Shown here: piece by piece, positions 1 through 5,470 of the stretch
Numbering within the stretch: the first letter of the stretch is position 1
Layout of the letters: every line of letters begins with the position of its first letter
NCBI GenBank assembly: GCA_026388755.1
Contig: JAPLJE010000312.1
Coordinates: forward strand, 1-5,470
Length of the DNA stretch: 5,470 nucleotides
Source: Deltaproteobacteria bacterium
GTDB lineage: Bacteria; Desulfobacterota; Desulfobacteria; Desulfobacterales; Desulfatirhabdiaceae
Reading direction: 5' to 3'
Notes under the pieces: generated by a model
Seen by the model: the letters and a program-made list of their open reading frames with translations, nothing else
Databases searched by the model: none
What the model was told of the DNA's origin: nothing
Translations under genes and position numbers: made by a program

Positions 1-900
1 ATTCGGGAAACTGCCTGGTATTCTGAAAACAATGAGACCGACGCAAGTGGCCCCAGCACGACACAAAATCGAAACATGTATGATCTCAAACTGGATGTGT
101 CCAGTGAATTGTTTCGCGTGTATCAGGTTGATGGGGAAAGTGTTGAACGGATCAAACACATCATTATGCCTCGGCTCAACTACATCTTCATTCCGGAATA
201 CAGTCAGAACATGTATCCGTATTTTGATCAAGTGGACCGGATTCAGGAACAGAATCTCGTCACTTTTTCGTTGACCAACACGTTTATTTCAAAGCTCAAG
301 CCGCCTGAAGATATGGCTGACAGGGATCCAGGAGCTAATCCGCCTTCTTCCTACAGGGAATTTCTGCGATTTTTGATCGAACAAGGTTATGACTTTCATC
401 AGGCGGATCAGATTGATCCAAAGCCATTAGTGCCCTTGTATGGTGAAATTCAGCTTGAGCCTTACCGGTACCTGGCGTTTCAGGCAGACGCTGAGTGGTC
501 CCATTATGACAGTGATTTTAAATCCCGAAATGTCGGGGCCATGATCTCGGATTTCCGGGGTGACCGCCTCTTTGTTGAATATCGTTACGCAGCAAATGAC
601 AGCGAATCCGTTTATACCAATTTGCTGGTAAATTTGACCGATCGCCTGAAGGCCTATACGGATTATGAGCAGAATATTCAAGACAGCCGACGGATACAGT
701 CCGGGGTGGGAATGCGATACCAGTCTCAGTGCTGGTCTGTGGATCTTCGGTATATTGATGAAGTGGACGACCGAAAATATATTTTTCTCGTTAATCTCTC
801 AGGCCTCGGCGGAATTGGCAGCGGTTCTTGGGATATAAATGACCTTGGTGGCCGCAATACGATGTTTAATGCGCCTTATCAGGTAATCAGATCTCAATGA
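1..900 (+). CDS. lptD: LPS-assembly protein LptD, C-terminal part (5' end outside window)
   Basis: The reading frame is open from the first base, so the gene begins upstream; 299 codons plus the TGA stop are visible, roughly the last 40% of a typical LptD. LptD is the outer-membrane beta-barrel that, plugged by LptE, inserts lipopolysaccharide into the outer leaflet. Visible family signs are RETAW at codons 2-6, the PRLNYIFIPEY strand at about codons 57-66, and the C-terminal block GVGMRYQSQCWSVDLRY (about codons 235-251) followed by an NLSGLGGIG strand. The Cys-Trp pair at codons 244-245 matches the conserved cysteine near the LptD C-terminus that takes part in disulfide bonding in well-studied homologues. 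Alternating polar/aromatic residues agree with barrel strands. About 25 residues follow the last recognisable strand. An internal ATG at 76 should not be taken as the start, because homology continues upstream. Family call is confident; partner LptE is not visible. Confidence 0.9.
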   Translation: MRETAWYSENNETDASGPSTTQNRNMYDLKLDVSSELFRVYQVDGESVERIKHIIMPRLNYIFIPEYSQNMYPYFDQVDRIQEQNLVTFSLTNTFISKLKPPEDMADRDPGANPPSSYREFLRFLIEQGYDFHQADQIDPKPLVPLYGEIQLEPYRYLAFQADAEWSHYDSDFKSRNVGAMISDFRGDRLFVEYRYAANDSESVYTNLLVNLTDRLKAYTDYEQNIQDSRRIQSGVGMRYQSQCWSVDLRYIDEVDDRKYIFLVNLSGLGGIGSGSWDINDLGGRNTMFNAPYQVIRSQ

Positions 901-933
901 AGTTCATGGTTAAATAGGTAAGTGGCTAAAGGA

Positions 934-964
934 AAAAGCATATTGCCAACCAGTAAATGCTTTT
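934..964. repeat. 8-bp inverted repeat in the lptD-kinase gap
   Basis: AAAAGCAT at 934-941 is the exact reverse complement of ATGCTTTT at 957-964, with a 15-nt spacer. The stem has only two G/C pairs, and the 3' arm ends in TTTT followed by ATATT. It could be a weak terminator for lptD or a protein-binding operator for the downstream cassette; the sequence does not decide between them. Confidence 0.35.
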
Positions 965-969
965 ATATT
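943..969 (+). promoter_or_regulatory. Weak sigma70-like promoter candidate for the sugar cassette
   Basis: TTGCCA at 943-948 matches the -35 consensus at five of six positions and TATATT at 964-969 matches the -10 consensus at five of six. The spacer is 15 nt, shorter than the preferred 17, which lowers the likelihood. A start near 976 would give a leader of about 15 nt before the kinase ATG. It lies within the inverted repeat at 934-964, which could then act as an operator. This is a hypothesis from pattern only. Confidence 0.25.
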
Positions 970-980
970 GTAACTTCAGT

Positions 981-984
981 GGAG
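981..984 (+). promoter_or_regulatory. Ribosome binding site deciding the kinase start
   Basis: GGAG lies 7 nt before the ATG at 992 but only 1 nt before the in-frame GTG at 986. The spacing favours ATG 992 as the start of the GHMP kinase. Confidence 0.6.
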
Positions 985-991
985 TGTGGCC

Positions 992-1987
992 ATGGTGATT
1001 GTTAAAACCCCTCTTAGGCTCAGTTTTGTCGGCGGTGGATCGGATATCAAGGACTATTATCAACAGAGAACCGGGAAGGTGATCTGCACGGCAATCGATA
1101 AATTTGTCTATGCCATTGTCAAAGAGCGTTTCGATGATTTGATCTACATCAACTATTCCAAAAAAGAATGCGTTGAGAAGGTGTCGGATATCCGCCATGA
1201 CTTGGTCCGAGAAGCCATGAAGCTTACCGGCGTGACGCACGGCATTGAAATCACCACGTTGGCAGACATTCCTTCAACCGGATCCGGCTTGGGAAGTTCA
1301 AGTTCGATAACTGTTGCCCTTCTTCATGCCTTTTATGCTTACCAAAACGTTCTGGCTACTGCAGAACGTCTGGCCAGGGAGGCCTGTCAAATTGAAATTG
1401 ACATTCTTGGTAAACCCATTGGCAGGCAGGACCAGTATGCCGCAGCTTATGGGGGGGTGAACAAATTCATTTTCCATGCGGATGACACGACAGAAAGAGT
1501 GCCGGTTACGATTAAGAGCGCAGATAAGCGAAGATTTGCCTCTTCTCTGTTGCTGTATTATACCGGAATCACCCGCAGCGCGGACGCGATTTTATCCCAG
1601 CAGAAAGCCAATTTCGTTCAGCCGGATAAACGCGATACCATGGATAAGATGGTTGCTCTGGTGGATCCTTTTACCGAAGCCATGGAAAATGCCAATATTC
1701 ATGCCTGCAGCCGCTACTTAGCGCAGAACTGGGAACTCAAGCAAAATATGGCCGCAGGCATTTCCACCCCTGCCATTCAGGCCATGTATGAAACGGCATT
1801 GTCAGCGGGGGCTCTGGCAGGGAAGGTTGCCGGGGCAGGTGGCGGAGGGTTTCTGCTTCTGGTTGTTCCCAGAGAGCGCCAAAACCAGGTATTTGAAGCC
1901 ATGAAGGCCTATCGGGAGCTGCCGTTTATGATTGAAGAAAGCGGCAGCAAGGTCATCTTTGATGACACGTCATACTCCAGCAAATAA
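992..1987 (+). CDS. hddA: GHMP family sugar kinase, D-glycero-D-manno-heptose 7-phosphate kinase-like
   Basis: This 331-residue cytoplasmic kinase has all three GHMP motifs: PLRLSFVGGGSD (residues 7-18), the glycine/serine-rich ATP loop STGSGLGSSSS (95-105) and the C-terminal KVAGAGGGGFLLL (278-290). The block GRQDQYAAAYGG (144-155) and the 'ACQIEIDILGKPIG' context are typical of the HddA type, which phosphorylates C1 of D-glycero-D-manno-heptose 7-phosphate to the 1,7-bisphosphate. The start at ATG 992 is chosen over GTG 986 because of GGAG spacing. The next gene starts 18 nt after the stop, so the two are probably co-transcribed. The neighbouring GmhA-type isomerase and nucleotidyltransferase support a heptose role, but related GHMP kinases act on fucose, galactose or mevalonate-type substrates, so the exact substrate is inferred. 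Confidence 0.82.
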   Translation: MVIVKTPLRLSFVGGGSDIKDYYQQRTGKVICTAIDKFVYAIVKERFDDLIYINYSKKECVEKVSDIRHDLVREAMKLTGVTHGIEITTLADIPSTGSGLGSSSSITVALLHAFYAYQNVLATAERLAREACQIEIDILGKPIGRQDQYAAAYGGVNKFIFHADDTTERVPVTIKSADKRRFASSLLLYYTGITRSADAILSQQKANFVQPDKRDTMDKMVALVDPFTEAMENANIHACSRYLAQNWELKQNMAAGISTPAIQAMYETALSAGALAGKVAGAGGGGFLLLVVPRERQNQVFEAMKAYRELPFMIEESGSKVIFDDTSYSSK

Positions 1988-2005
1988 TGTAGTTTAAGGA
2001 TTTTT

Positions 2006-3130
2006 ATGAATATCCTCATCACCGGCGGTGCCGGTTTCATTGGATCGCATACGGCTGACGCCCTGATCGCCAAAGGCCATCGGGTGCGGATATTGGATAA
2101 CCTTCAGTCGACAATTCACCCCAAGGGAAAGCCTGGTTATCTTCATCCGGAAGCTGAATTTATTCAGGGAGATGTCTGCGACAGAGATACCCTCTCAGTT
2201 GCGCTTGAAGGCATGAATGCGGTCTATCATTTTGCCGCTTATCAGGATTATCTTCCGGACTTTTCTACGTTCTTCAGGGTCAATGCCGTATCCACTGCGC
2301 TGATTTATGAGCTTCTGGTTGAAACCGGAAGGCGTTCCCAAATTCAGAAGGTGATTGTGGCTGCCAGCCAAGCCGTGATGGGAGAAGGCCGTTACCGGTG
2401 TCCTTCCTGTTTGATGGATGTTTTCCCCAGTATTCGCCTGGATGCTCAGTTGTCTCAGGGAAAGTGGGACCACCGGTGCCTGGAATGCAATCAGCCGCTG
2501 GCGTGGATGCCTTCGGATGAATCCGTGATTCATCCCTGTAACCCTTATGCCATTTCCAAAAATTCCCAGGAACAAATTGCCATCCATCTGGGATCCCGTT
2601 ATGGTATTCCATCGGTTGTCATGCGCTATTCCATTGTACAGGGGCCGCGCCAGTCTTTTTACAATGCCTATTCCGGCGCCATGAGAATATTTTCACTCAG
2701 CCTGATGCTGGGTAAACAGCCGATCATTTTTGAAGACGGCAAGCAGATCCGTGATTTTGTCAATATTCAGGATGTGGTTTCGGCCAATCTTCTGGTGCTG
2801 GAAAACAGTCAATCCGATTACCAGGTGTTTAACGTTGGCGGCAATCAGGCTTGGACGGTTCTGGATTTTTACAACACCATGCAGCGCATCGTAAATCGGG
2901 AGAATCCCCCGGTGATGTCCGGATACTACCGGTATGGAGACACCCGCCATATTTTTTCAGACACTCAAAAACTCCAAACCTTGGGATGGAAACCTGTCTA
3001 CCAGGTAGAAGACAGCATCCGTGATTACTGGGCGTATCTTCTGCTGCAGAACAACAAGGGAGATATCCTGGAATATGCTGAAAAGCATATGAAGCATCTG
3101 CAGGTGATCCGCAAATCAATGTCCATATAA
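2006..3130 (+). CDS. NAD-dependent epimerase/dehydratase (extended SDR) with zinc-ribbon-like insertion
   Basis: This 374-residue protein has the extended-SDR layout: a dinucleotide-binding GGAGFIG at residues 7-13, an acidic D31 after the second strand (favouring NAD), GDV at 55-57, FAA at 76-78, catalytic Ser121, and the YxxxK pair Tyr181/Lys185. The substrate-side block RDFVNIQDV (249-257) and FNVGG (275-279) are typical of nucleotide-sugar epimerases. Between Ser121 and Tyr181 lies an insertion with C132-x2-C135 and C158-x2-C161, a four-cysteine set that looks like a zinc ribbon. I know similar CP-containing insertions from a subset of nucleotide-sugar epimerases such as dTDP-rhamnose 4-epimerase relatives. 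The usual Tyr before GEG is Met125. An AAGGA site sits 5 nt before the start. It probably epimerises or dehydrates the nucleotide sugar made by the neighbouring enzymes; the substrate cannot be read from sequence. Confidence 0.85.
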   Translation: MNILITGGAGFIGSHTADALIAKGHRVRILDNLQSTIHPKGKPGYLHPEAEFIQGDVCDRDTLSVALEGMNAVYHFAAYQDYLPDFSTFFRVNAVSTALIYELLVETGRRSQIQKVIVAASQAVMGEGRYRCPSCLMDVFPSIRLDAQLSQGKWDHRCLECNQPLAWMPSDESVIHPCNPYAISKNSQEQIAIHLGSRYGIPSVVMRYSIVQGPRQSFYNAYSGAMRIFSLSLMLGKQPIIFEDGKQIRDFVNIQDVVSANLLVLENSQSDYQVFNVGGNQAWTVLDFYNTMQRIVNRENPPVMSGYYRYGDTRHIFSDTQKLQTLGWKPVYQVEDSIRDYWAYLLLQNNKGDILEYAEKHMKHLQVIRKSMSI

Positions 3131-3139
3131 GGGCTTTTT

Positions 3140-3868
3140 ATGAAAGCATTTTTACTGGCAGCTGGAAGAGGAACGCGGCTCAGACCCTACACGGATACAA
3201 TTCCCAAATGCCTGATCTCCATTCAGGGAAAGCCGCTTCTGGGCATATGGCTGGATCACCTGCGACAACAAGGCGTTCAGGAGGTGCTGATCAATACCCA
3301 TCACCATGCGCATCAGGTGGAGGCGTTTGTCCGCAGCTATTCCCATCGCCGGGACATCCATATAGTTCTCAGTAATGAACCGTTACTTCTGGGAAGTGCA
3401 GGAACAATCTGGCAGCGCAGAGATTTTGTTGACAGCGAAGATGATTTTATGATCTTCTATGCAGATAATTTAACGAATGTTGATCTGAAACAGTTTACGA
3501 AATTTCACCAGAAGTGTCGAAGGAAAAATGGGATATTGACGATGGGCCTGTTCCCAGCGCCAAATCCTAGCGCCTGCGGTATTGTTGAACTGGATTCAGA
3601 TCAGAAAATCCTGGCGTTTACTGAAAAACCGAAGAATCCCATAAGTAATCTGGCAAATGCCGGCATTTATATGGCCTCTCAGGAGATTTTCGAGTTTTTT
3701 CCGTCAACATCGCTGGAGGCTTCCACTTCAGTGCTGGATTTCGGTAATCACGTATTGCCGCTTCTGGCTGGCAGGATGTATGGATACCCGATTACGGAAT
3801 ACCTGCGGGACATTGGAACCATCGAATCCTATCAGCAGGCGCTCACAGAATGGCCGGATTTGTTATAG
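3140..3868 (+). CDS. Sugar-1-phosphate nucleotidyltransferase (NTP_transferase family)
   Basis: This 242-residue cytoplasmic protein has the single-domain nucleotidyltransferase fold: the signature LLAAGRGTRLRPYT (residues 5-18) binding the nucleotide triphosphate, PKCL (22-25) with the conserved lysine, GSAGT (85-89), the probable metal-binding Asp109 in YADN, FTEKP (160-164) for sugar binding, NAGIY (173-177) and RDIGT (223-227). It transfers NMP from an NTP to a sugar 1-phosphate, releasing pyrophosphate. No C-terminal acyltransferase hexapeptide or isomerase domain is present. The start follows the SDR stop by 9 nt and its AAGGG binding site overlaps that stop codon, so co-translation is likely. 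By context it may be the heptose 1-phosphate guanylyltransferase (HddC role), but its signature also fits mannose-1-phosphate guanylyltransferase or uridylyltransferase relatives, so no gene symbol is given and base specificity is open. Confidence 0.85.
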   Translation: MKAFLLAAGRGTRLRPYTDTIPKCLISIQGKPLLGIWLDHLRQQGVQEVLINTHHHAHQVEAFVRSYSHRRDIHIVLSNEPLLLGSAGTIWQRRDFVDSEDDFMIFYADNLTNVDLKQFTKFHQKCRRKNGILTMGLFPAPNPSACGIVELDSDQKILAFTEKPKNPISNLANAGIYMASQEIFEFFPSTSLEASTSVLDFGNHVLPLLAGRMYGYPITEYLRDIGTIESYQQALTEWPDLL

Positions 3869-3966
3869 CAGCCAGAGCATAGGAGTCGGAAGCCAGTACG
3901 ATAGGGTACGATCGACGAGACGTATACTTTTTTTATTTAATGCGTTTTTCAGACATGGAACATATC

Positions 3967-4557
3967 ATGATGGATATCAGTGAATTTGCAGCCAACTACC
4001 TTTCTGGATTACAATCCCTGCTTGTGAATTTCGACACCCACAGCTTTAAGCGAATTGTTGAAAAAATACTGGATGCCTATGATGCACAAAGACGTATTTT
4101 TGTCATGGGAAATGGCGGAAGCGCGGCAACCGCGTCTCATTTTACCTGTGACATCAACAAGGGCTGCTGCATGGACCTGAATAAAAAATTTAAGATGATC
4201 TGTTTGAATGACAGCATCCCCACCCTTCTGGCCCTTGCAAACGATGTGTCCTACGATGCGGTATTTGTCGAACAGCTGAAGAATTTTTTTCTCCCCGGCG
4301 ATCTTGTAATCGGGATTTCTGGAAGCGGCAATTCCCCCAATGTTCTTCATGCCATTGAATATGCCAGAATGCTTCAGGGGGTTACCATCGGCCTTTCCGG
4401 TTTTTCCGGCGGAAAGCTGGCAGCCCTGGCTGACATTGTCTGGATAGCGCCCGTGGAAGATATGCAGAAAATCGAGGACATGCACATGATTGTGGTTCAC
4501 ATGATCATGCAGGCGGTTCGATGCAAGCTGCATCCGTCAGAGACTGCAATAGAATGA
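3967..4557 (+). CDS. gmhA: SIS-domain phosphosugar isomerase, sedoheptulose 7-phosphate isomerase (GmhA)-like
   Basis: From ATG 3967 this is a 196-residue single SIS-domain protein, the usual GmhA length. GmhA converts sedoheptulose 7-phosphate to D-glycero-D-manno-heptose 7-phosphate, the first step toward activated heptose. Family motifs are GNGGSA (residues 48-53), ASHF (56-59), AND (91-93), GDLVIGISGSGNSPNV (111-126) and a C-terminal histidine-rich helix. The metal/catalytic set normally reads HxxxE plus QExHxxxxH; here it is H58-x3-D62 and E170-D-M-H-x4-H178, so Glu has become Asp and Gln has become Glu. The start is uncertain: in-frame ATGs lie at 3940, 3955, 3967 and 3970. Only 3967/3970 have a purine-rich site (GGAA, 3957-3960) at suitable distance. 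It is separated from the nucleotidyltransferase by 98 nt, an unusually long gap for this cassette, and overlaps the next gene by ATGA. Confidence 0.8.
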   Translation: MMDISEFAANYLSGLQSLLVNFDTHSFKRIVEKILDAYDAQRRIFVMGNGGSAATASHFTCDINKGCCMDLNKKFKMICLNDSIPTLLALANDVSYDAVFVEQLKNFFLPGDLVIGISGSGNSPNVLHAIEYARMLQGVTIGLSGFSGGKLAALADIVWIAPVEDMQKIEDMHMIVVHMIMQAVRCKLHPSETAIE

Positions 4558-5090
4558 TCATTACAGTCCTTCCAAAGATGTGGTATGCCCTTCATACCCG
4601 AAGCCGGTTTGAGAATGTTGTTCTGGACGGACTGGAAAGAAAGGAAGTCGAAGCCTTTCTGCCCAAGATCACGATTCAGAGCAGGCGGGTTGACCGTAAA
4701 AAAATGATTCAGGTTCCACTGTTTCCAGGGTATCTTTTTGTGAAGACCAGCCTGGATCCATTTAAACATCTGGAAATCGTCAAGACCGTTGGCGTTGTCA
4801 CAATTGTGGGGAATCTTCAAGGTCCAATCGCAATTCCGGTGGAATCCATTGAATCGTTGAAGATTATGGTTTTGAGCACCCAGGAGATTTTGAGTGGCTT
4901 AAAATATAAACATGGAGACCCTGTCAGGGTTGTCAGCGGTCCTTTTGCCGGCGTTTGGGGCGAATTTGTCCGATATCGCGGCAAGGGGAGGGTGGTGGTG
5001 AACATAGCGGCGCTGGGGCAAAATGCTGCTGTGAATGTCAGCAAAGATGATATCGAGATGATTCAGAACAATCTTTTGATAACTGCTTGA
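4554..5090 (+). CDS. NusG-paralogue transcription antitermination factor (NGN plus KOW domains; RfaH/UpxY-like)
   Basis: From ATG 4554 the protein is 178 residues. The NGN domain runs from about residue 8 to 108, with the typical opening MWYALHTRSRFE (9-20) and VPLFPGYLFVK (54-64), the part that contacts RNA polymerase. The KOW domain follows at about 119-150, with GDPVRVVSGPFAGVWG (121-136). This is a specialised NusG paralogue rather than housekeeping NusG: it sits after sugar-nucleotide genes instead of between secE and rplK, and such paralogues (RfaH, UpxY, LoaP) promote elongation through long polysaccharide operons. The start was chosen because its ATG overlaps the previous stop as ATGA, suggesting translational coupling; ATG 4578 (170 residues, starting at MWYAL) is a serious alternative, while ATG 4521 would overlap the SIS gene by 37 nt. 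The target operon is not visible. Confidence 0.85.
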   Translation: MIITVLPKMWYALHTRSRFENVVLDGLERKEVEAFLPKITIQSRRVDRKKMIQVPLFPGYLFVKTSLDPFKHLEIVKTVGVVTIVGNLQGPIAIPVESIESLKIMVLSTQEILSGLKYKHGDPVRVVSGPFAGVWGEFVRYRGKGRVVVNIAALGQNAAVNVSKDDIEMIQNNLLITA

Positions 5091-5116
5091 CTTGTTATCT
5101 CATTATGTTTTATAAT
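5087..5116 (+). promoter_or_regulatory. Sigma70-type promoter for the HU/IHF gene
   Basis: TTGACT at 5087-5092 (five of six to consensus) and a perfect TATAAT at 5111-5116 are separated by 18 nt. The expected transcription start is near 5123, giving a leader of about 40 nt. The -35 box overlaps the TGA stop (5088-5090) of the antitermination gene. This is the best promoter in the window and indicates that the HU/IHF gene is transcribed on its own. Confidence 0.75.
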
Positions 5117-5152
5117 TCTAATAGGATACAATTTAATCTGACGATGGATTCA

Positions 5153-5158
5153 AGGAGG
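5153..5158 (+). promoter_or_regulatory. Consensus Shine-Dalgarno of the HU/IHF gene
   Basis: AGGAGG, full consensus, lies 4 nt before the ATG at 5163 (or GGAGGAG with slightly different spacing). It is clearly stronger than the sites of the sugar genes, as expected for an abundant nucleoid protein. Confidence 0.75.
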
Positions 5159-5162
5159 AGCA

Positions 5163-5438
5163 ATGAACAAACTGGAATTAATATCTGCTCTAAAAACCCG
5201 GACAGATATTGCGAAATCAGAAGCTGCTAAAGTTGTTGAGGTGTTTTTCGACAATATGGCTGATACCCTTGCCGGCGGAGACCGGGTAGAGATTCGGGGA
5301 CTGTGCAGTTTCTATGTCAAGGAGTATAAAAGCTACACAGGCAGGAATCCCAAAACCGGCGAAAAAGTGGTTATCAAACCCAAAAAACTCCCGTTTTTTA
5401 AATCCGGAAAAGAATTGAAAGAACGGGTGAATTATTAG
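5163..5438 (+). CDS. HU/IHF-family nucleoid-associated DNA-binding protein
   Basis: This complete 91-residue protein matches the HU/IHF family in length and plan: an N-terminal helical dimerisation part (residues 1-40, MNKLELISAL start), the RVEIRGLCSF strand (41-50, where most members read GFGSF), and the DNA-binding arm containing GRNPKTG (60-66), whose Pro63 is the residue that intercalates into and kinks DNA. The tail KSGKELKERVN (80-90) is also typical. It acts in the cytoplasm as a homo- or heterodimer that bends DNA. EIRG and the TGRNPKTG block lean toward IHF-beta, but the N-terminus is HU-like, so HU versus IHF is left open. It has its own promoter and strong ribosome binding site, so it probably is not functionally part of the sugar cassette. 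No clear terminator is visible in the 32 nt after its stop. Confidence 0.92.
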   Translation: MNKLELISALKTRTDIAKSEAAKVVEVFFDNMADTLAGGDRVEIRGLCSFYVKEYKSYTGRNPKTGEKVVIKPKKLPFFKSGKELKERVNY

Positions 5439-5470
5439 GCCTTCGTCTGGATTTGAACCCATCGTCGGTC

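Noticed and set aside
76..900. Complete gene starting at ATG 76
   Set aside because: The frame is open to the first base and LptD-like residues (RETAW) occur upstream of this ATG, so it is an internal methionine.
901..991. ops/JUMPstart element (GGCGGTAG-type) as an RfaH recruitment site
   Set aside because: No such sequence is visible in the gaps 901-991 or 3869-3966. The GGCGGTGG near 1031 is inside the kinase and encodes its conserved glycine motif.
2195..2612. Two overlapping - strand open frames opposite the SDR gene
   Set aside because: They lie entirely antisense to a gene with intact SDR motifs and have no family resemblance.
3881..3886. AGGAGT as a ribosome binding site for a small gene in the gap
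   Set aside because: No ATG, GTG or TTG start with a sustained open frame of coding character follows at suitable distance.
4009..4533. 174-codon open frame on the - strand opposite the SIS gene
   Set aside because: It mirrors a well-supported coding region, shows no recognisable motif, and is best explained as a shadow frame.
5445..5465. On the - strand, GGTTCAAATCC resembles a tRNA T-arm at the right edge
   Set aside because: With the TTCAAAT loop fixed, only the two innermost of five stem pairs are Watson-Crick, and two of the outer three are mismatches. There is no CCA end, and the rest of any tRNA would lie outside the window.

Overview
The window (5470 bp, moderate GC) looks like the chromosome of a Gram-negative bacterium. 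The first gene is the 3' part of an outer-membrane LPS-assembly protein (LptD). The HU/IHF-type protein at the right end, with its RGLCSF and GRNPKTG stretches, resembles those I know from Desulfobacterota (former Deltaproteobacteria). That placement is an inference from protein style, not a database match. All seven genes lie on the + strand.

Layout: (1) 1-900, C-terminal part of LptD, cut by the left edge. (2) 901-991, a 91-bp gap holding an 8-bp inverted repeat and a weak promoter-like sequence. (3) 992-4557, a four-gene sugar-nucleotide cassette: a GHMP sugar kinase of the D,D-heptose 7-phosphate kinase type (HddA-like), an extended-SDR NAD-dependent epimerase/dehydratase carrying a four-cysteine zinc-ribbon-like insertion, a sugar-1-phosphate nucleotidyltransferase, and a SIS-domain isomerase of the sedoheptulose-7-phosphate isomerase (GmhA) type. 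(4) 4554-5090, a NusG-paralogue antiterminator (NGN plus KOW domains) whose start overlaps the SIS stop codon as ATGA. (5) 5087-5116, a clear sigma70-type promoter overlapping the antiterminator stop, followed by a strong ribosome binding site and an HU/IHF-family gene at 5163-5438.

Read together, the cassette can be ordered as a pathway: the SIS isomerase makes heptose 7-phosphate from sedoheptulose 7-phosphate, the GHMP kinase phosphorylates C1, a phosphatase (GmhB, not in this window) would remove the 7-phosphate, the nucleotidyltransferase activates the sugar, and the SDR enzyme modifies the nucleotide sugar. This would feed a surface polysaccharide or LPS, which fits both the adjacent LptD and the RfaH/UpxY-like antiterminator. 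The exact sugar and nucleotide are not determined by the sequence. I did not find a wholly new system. The most unusual points are the altered metal/catalytic positions in the SIS protein, the zinc-ribbon insertion in the SDR enzyme, the missing GmhB, and the antiterminator at the end rather than the head of the visible cassette.
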